From Bacteroidota bacterium (GTDB lineage: Bacteria > Bacteroidota > Bacteroidia > Cytophagales > Cytophagaceae), in assembly GCA_023428135.1 (NCBI GenBank), contig JAEYZG010000061.1, positions 17,184 through 81,183 on the forward strand: a DNA stretch of 64,000 nucleotides, read 5' to 3'. Every line of letters begins with the position of its first letter. Positions within the stretch are counted from its first letter, which is position 1. Below, piece after piece: positions 60,876 through 64,000 of the stretch. A model generated the notes under the pieces. It was not told the origin of the DNA. It did no database searches and worked only from the letters and a program-made list of their open reading frames with translations. Position numbers and translations under genes: made by a program.

Positions 60876-61817
60876 ATGGCCGAAGTTAACGAACCAAAAG
60901 AAACGCAAAAAAGCGGAAGCAAAAAAGGCTTGATCATTGCTTTCATCATTATCTTATTGGCTATCAATGCCGTACAACTTTTCCTCAATATCAACAAAAG
61001 CAACGATATTGCAGTAAAGGACCAACAAATTGTTGAAGCAAACGCAAAAATTGACAGTACAACTTCAGAGTTGAATAAAGCAATTGATGATCTGAAACTG
61101 AAGAAATTGGAAATCGAAAGACTTGGGGGAGATACTGCGGCATTAGGAGAACAAATAAGAAATCTGGAAATCGAAAGTGAAAAGCTGAAAAATGAAAGTG
61201 CTGCAAACTACAGCAAATACATCAGAATTAAGAAAGAAATAGATAAGGCAAATCAGATTGCACGCGAAGCATCTGCTGAAGTTGACAGACTTAAAGCTCA
61301 GCTCGCAGTGGCTGATTCTAGCATTAAAGATTATCAGAATAAAGTTGTTGCTAACCTGGACACTATCAGTAAACTAAAAGTTACCCAAAACGAACTAGCT
61401 GAAAAAGTGGCAATAGCCAGTGTATTAAAAGCTGAAAGTTTCCAGATAGACGCTATCACAGCTAAAGGTAAAGTTAAAGATGGCGGTGAGTTTAAAGCAA
61501 AAAATATTGATAAACTAAAAGTTTCATTCTACCTGGGCGACAACAAAGTAGCTAAACAAGAAGGAAAAGAAATCATCCTTAGAGTAATCGAGCCGGACGG
61601 AAGCGCATTGTTTGATGTAGGAACCGGAGGAGGAAGCTTCCAGTTTGAAGGCAAAGAAATTTTCTACACTTTGAAACAGGATGTGTTATTCGACAACAGA
61701 AAACCTCAGGTTGTTTTCACCTATGTAAAAGGCAGCGCTTACAAGCCAGGAAAACACAATATTGAAGTTTACACAGAAGGACATAAGATTGGAGAAGGAA
61801 GCTTCTTAGTAAAATAA
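60876..61817 (+). CDS. Membrane-anchored coiled-coil protein
   Basis: 313 residues. A short basic cytoplasmic N-terminus precedes one membrane helix (about 19-38: G-L-I-I-A-F-I-I-I-L-L-A-I-N-A-V). A long coiled coil follows (about 45-190, rich in Glu, Lys, Ile and Leu in heptad amino-acid spacing). The C-terminal beta-rich domain (about 195-313) contains G-E-F-K-A-K-N-I-D-K-L-K-V-S-F and K-P-G-K-H-N-I-E-V-Y. The orientation places the coil outside the cytoplasm. I recognise the general layout, common in Cytophagia, but not a function. Confidence 0.75.
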   Translation: MAEVNEPKETQKSGSKKGLIIAFIIILLAINAVQLFLNINKSNDIAVKDQQIVEANAKIDSTTSELNKAIDDLKLKKLEIERLGGDTAALGEQIRNLEIESEKLKNESAANYSKYIRIKKEIDKANQIAREASAEVDRLKAQLAVADSSIKDYQNKVVANLDTISKLKVTQNELAEKVAIASVLKAESFQIDAITAKGKVKDGGEFKAKNIDKLKVSFYLGDNKVAKQEGKEIILRVIEPDGSALFDVGTGGGSFQFEGKEIFYTLKQDVLFDNRKPQVVFTYVKGSAYKPGKHNIEVYTEGHKIGEGSFLVK

Positions 61818-61820
61818 TTT

Positions 61821-61862
61821 TTAAGCTGAAAGCTAAAAGCTGAAGGCGTAAAGCTTAAAGTA
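61821..61862. repeat. Heptad repeat after the coiled-coil gene
   Basis: AAGCTGA, AAGCTAA, AAGCTGA, AGGCGTA, AAGCTTA, AAGTATA in exact seven-base register, starting at the gene's stop. Confidence 0.85.
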
Positions 61863-61867
61863 TATAG

Positions 61868-61905
61868 AAACCCTGACGAGATGATCGTTGGGGTTTTTCT
61901 TTTTT
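61868..61905 (+). terminator. Terminator of the coiled-coil gene
   Basis: AAACCCTGACG (61868-61878) pairs with CGTTGGGGTTT (61886-61896), allowing two G-T pairs, around a 7-base loop and before TTCTTTTTT. Confidence 0.75.
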
Positions 61906-61961
61906 AACTAAGCTTATTTCCCTTAACTTCGTATATAGTAAAAAATAATTTTAATTTTTAT

Positions 61962-63590
61962 ATGAAAAGAGCACTACTATTTTTATTGTTTTTTATTCCG
62001 TTTTGGGTTAATGGACAAGGGTTTACAAGAAAATTTTATGATAAAACTTTTTTATATACTCATTTAGATGATGATGGAAACCTCATGGGACCTGGATTCT
62101 CATATTATCAAAGGCTTACTAAATTCTATAAATTTAATAAGGCTGGCGACACTGTCTACACAAGAAAATATCCGGAACCTTTATACTTCTCATCTGTATC
62201 TAAAATCCTCCCCCTTCAGGATAAAACTTACTTATTCTTTTTGGATAAAAAAATCGCAAAAACTGATACTCTAGCTAATATATTGTGGGAAAAACCAATA
62301 CATCAATCATACAATTATGATGATTTAGTGTTTGAAGATATTGAAGGAAATTTAATTTTCCCCAATTATGACCTTAATAAAGAAAGTTATATCTCAAAAT
62401 ACAATGCTAACGGAGATTCTTTATGGTCCAAGTCTTATCCTTTCTTTAAAATTACCCACCTTGGTTCAACAAATTATGGATATATGGGATTAGGTAGTGG
62501 AAAAGGGGCATGGGAAAATATATCTTTAGCTGGAATTACAAGAGATGGAGATACATTATGGACTAAGAAACTACTAAACTTTAAACCTATTCTTGGTCGC
62601 TCAAAAAATGGTAAATTTATAGCGATTGCAGAAGAGTTACCAACAAGAAACTCAAAAATTCTTTTTTTTAATGAAAACGGAGACTCCCTATGGACAAAAA
62701 CGATATCGATAGGCACACCTTATAAACTTGAAGTTTCCGAAAACGCTTTTTTTCTTGCAAATTTTATTCAAGGAGATGAACTTAATCCTGAATCTAAAAT
62801 CAGTGTTTCAAAAATTGATTTCTCAGGAAATACTTTATGGAAATCTGATATTCCCCTAAGTTTTATATATAGTCTGACTTCTCTTTCAGATGGCGGTTTT
62901 ATTGTTACTTGCTCCACTTATACAAGACCAATGCATACGTTAATTGTCAGAGCGGATAAAAATGGTAAAATTCACCCTAACTATATTACAGGAAAAATAA
63001 TCAACGACATTAATAATGACTGCATACAAGATGCTGGAGAAGCGGGAATTCCAGGAATGCAGTTAAAAATAGAACCCGATAACAGCTTTGCATTTACCAA
63101 TAACAAAGGAGAATACTCCTATCCTGCAGACACTGGAGTCTCATATAAAATTACTCCTCTGTTAGCAATAGATCAAACCTCTGAATGCCATCCCTTCAGA
63201 ACTGTTTCCTTTGGTAAAAAGGAATTAGATTCGCTCAATAATAATTTTTACATTAAAGGTGACTTATGTCCTAAACTGCGCTTAAATGCTAACATCTCTT
63301 TAAATAAGGTAAGATGTTTCACCGGAGCTTCAACAATTACCTGCAGTAATTTTGGTACCATACAAGCTGAAAATGTAGAAATTTCAATAGAAGCACCTTC
63401 AACATATGTCATAAAAAATGCTTCCATACCTTTTTCACTGAGTGGAAACAAATATGTATTTAAGGCCAGCAATATCGACCCTAATAAAGAATTAAAAATA
63501 TCTATTACAGACTCCATCTCTTGTAACGCTCAGTTGGGCGAATCCGCTTATATTCGATCCACAGTAAGTACTTCTACATCCCCTGTTTAA
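61962..63590 (+). CDS. Secreted propeller-like protein, first part (frame broken near 63580)
   Basis: 542 residues. The signal peptide ends near W-V-N-G-Q. Residues ~25-330 contain repeats with G-D-S/T-L-W-x-K (G-D-S-L-W-S-K, G-D-T-L-W-T-K, G-N-T-L-W-K-S), as in beta-propeller-like, WD/NHL-style surface proteins. An SdrD-B-like segment with D-I-N-N-D-C-I-Q-D-A-G-E-A-G-I-P-G follows near 347-363. The last part (about 430-540) resembles the DUF11-type domain found before sorting signals. The frame ends at a TAA (63588-63590) right after a run of four C. In the other frame homology continues to the window edge, so this is the front part of a longer protein, probably exported by the type IX system. 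Confidence 0.8.
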   Translation: MKRALLFLLFFIPFWVNGQGFTRKFYDKTFLYTHLDDDGNLMGPGFSYYQRLTKFYKFNKAGDTVYTRKYPEPLYFSSVSKILPLQDKTYLFFLDKKIAKTDTLANILWEKPIHQSYNYDDLVFEDIEGNLIFPNYDLNKESYISKYNANGDSLWSKSYPFFKITHLGSTNYGYMGLGSGKGAWENISLAGITRDGDTLWTKKLLNFKPILGRSKNGKFIAIAEELPTRNSKILFFNENGDSLWTKTISIGTPYKLEVSENAFFLANFIQGDELNPESKISVSKIDFSGNTLWKSDIPLSFIYSLTSLSDGGFIVTCSTYTRPMHTLIVRADKNGKIHPNYITGKIINDINNDCIQDAGEAGIPGMQLKIEPDNSFAFTNNKGEYSYPADTGVSYKITPLLAIDQTSECHPFRTVSFGKKELDSLNNNFYIKGDLCPKLRLNANISLNKVRCFTGASTITCSNFGTIQAENVEISIEAPSTYVIKNASIPFSLSGNKYVFKASNIDPNKELKISITDSISCNAQLGESAYIRSTVSTSTSPV

Positions 63591-64000
63591 AACCCCAATT
63601 GGTTAGCGATACAGTCGTCAACCAAATACATATTGTAGGATCCTTTGACCCCAATGACAAACAAGTATTCCCTTCAAAAATAAATTTTGATGATTATGTA
63701 AATAATAAGAAAAAACTTGAATACTTGATTCGTTTCCAAAATACAGGAAACTCGGAAGCAAATTTCATAAGGGTAATAGATACTTTACCATCAGGTCTTG
63801 ACTTAAACTCAATTCAGGATATTAAAATAAGCCATCCATATTCTATGAAGCTTATTAAGACCAATCATACAATCATCGAATGGTTCTTTGAGAACATCAA
63901 TCTTCCTGCTCAAAGCCAAAGCGAAGAACTAAGCCAAGGTTACATCTCTTTCTCCATTGATCTGAAAGACGGACTGGAAGATCAAACTACCATATCCAAC
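63581..64000 (+). CDS. Continuation of the same secreted protein in the shifted frame (3' end beyond the window)
   Basis: Read from 63581 the frame gives P-C-L-K-P-Q-L-V-S-D-T-V-V-N-Q, then I-V-G-S-F-D-P-N-D-K. This D-P-N-D-K motif and the following Y-L-I-R-F-Q-N-T-G-N-S-E-A are hallmarks of the DUF11/DUF7619-like domain before type IX sorting domains. It stays open to base 64000. One more C in the run 63580-63583 would fuse it to the ORF ending at 63590. No start codon of its own is expected. Confidence 0.8.

Noticed and set aside
30541..61862. Heptad repeats as CRISPR
   Set aside because: Units are 7 bases, tandem and degenerate, without spacers or cas genes.
1..64000. tRNA, rRNA, tmRNA, transposases, integrases, prophage
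   Set aside because: No cloverleaf with conserved TTCGA-type loops, rRNA stretch or DDE/tyrosine recombinase motifs was seen; only the SRP RNA is a clear RNA gene.

Overview
The window reads as a chromosomal segment of an aerobic, probably gliding, member of the Bacteroidota, most likely the Cytophagales (Cytophaga/Sporocytophaga-like). The evidence is two SusC/SusD outer-membrane uptake pairs, the gliding protein GldC, a PorP/SprF-type membrane protein beside a giant PKD-repeat protein with a type IX secretion C-terminal domain, Bacteroidota-only small families (DUF3098, DUF5683), AT-rich DNA, few Shine-Dalgarno sequences, and promoters of the TTG-N19-21-TAnnTTTG kind. Assignment to a genus is inference.

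Region 1-13 kb (minus strand) holds two tandem polysaccharide-utilisation-like loci, each SusC then SusD then sulfatase(s): 13063 to 5609 (SusC2, SusD2, a frameshifted sulfatase, a second sulfatase) and 5388 to beyond base 1 (SusC1, SusD1, a sulfatase cut by the window edge). No glycoside hydrolase is present in them, so a sulfated glycan or sulfate ester is the inferred substrate. 13.4-18.8 kb (minus) has a SET-domain protein, a sugar symporter overlapping a GH13 amylase-like enzyme, and a nucleoside-diphosphate-sugar epimerase-like gene coupled to an APS reductase. 19-28.6 kb has queD/folE, a MarR regulator, an ECF sigma factor with a membrane partner, the conserved ftsX-DUF3098-uppP-truB-ribF run, a lipoprotein metalloprotease and a secreted nuclease/phosphatase-like protein.

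28.6-42.2 kb has gldC, two unknown secreted proteins, proC-hemL-(TPR/periplasmic binding protein)-guaA on the minus strand, a diverged MreB, the SRP RNA with a near-ideal promoter, fsa-small ORF-ftsE, and cca-tsaC. 42.4-48.3 kb is the type IX secretion pair: porP/sprF-like gene and a 1507-residue PKD/PA14 adhesin-like protein. 48.6-56.9 kb is a plus-strand core block: pyrG, yidC, a 670-base gap with two perfect inverted DnaA boxes (candidate oriC), then parA-parB-DUF5683-dapB-lepB. 57-64 kb has ung, apaG, two methyltransferases, kdsA, a coiled-coil membrane protein and a frameshifted secreted protein that runs off the window.

The most distinctive non-genic signal is a family of degenerate seven-base-period repeats (variants of AAAGCTN / TTATAAG) in about ten intergenic places from 30.5 to 61.9 kb. 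One copy is inside the porP signal-peptide coding region, and next to it lies a decayed tandem duplicate of the porP 5' end. No tRNA, rRNA, CRISPR array, transposase or prophage was seen. I found no obvious new defence or biosynthetic system; most genes are ordinary housekeeping genes.
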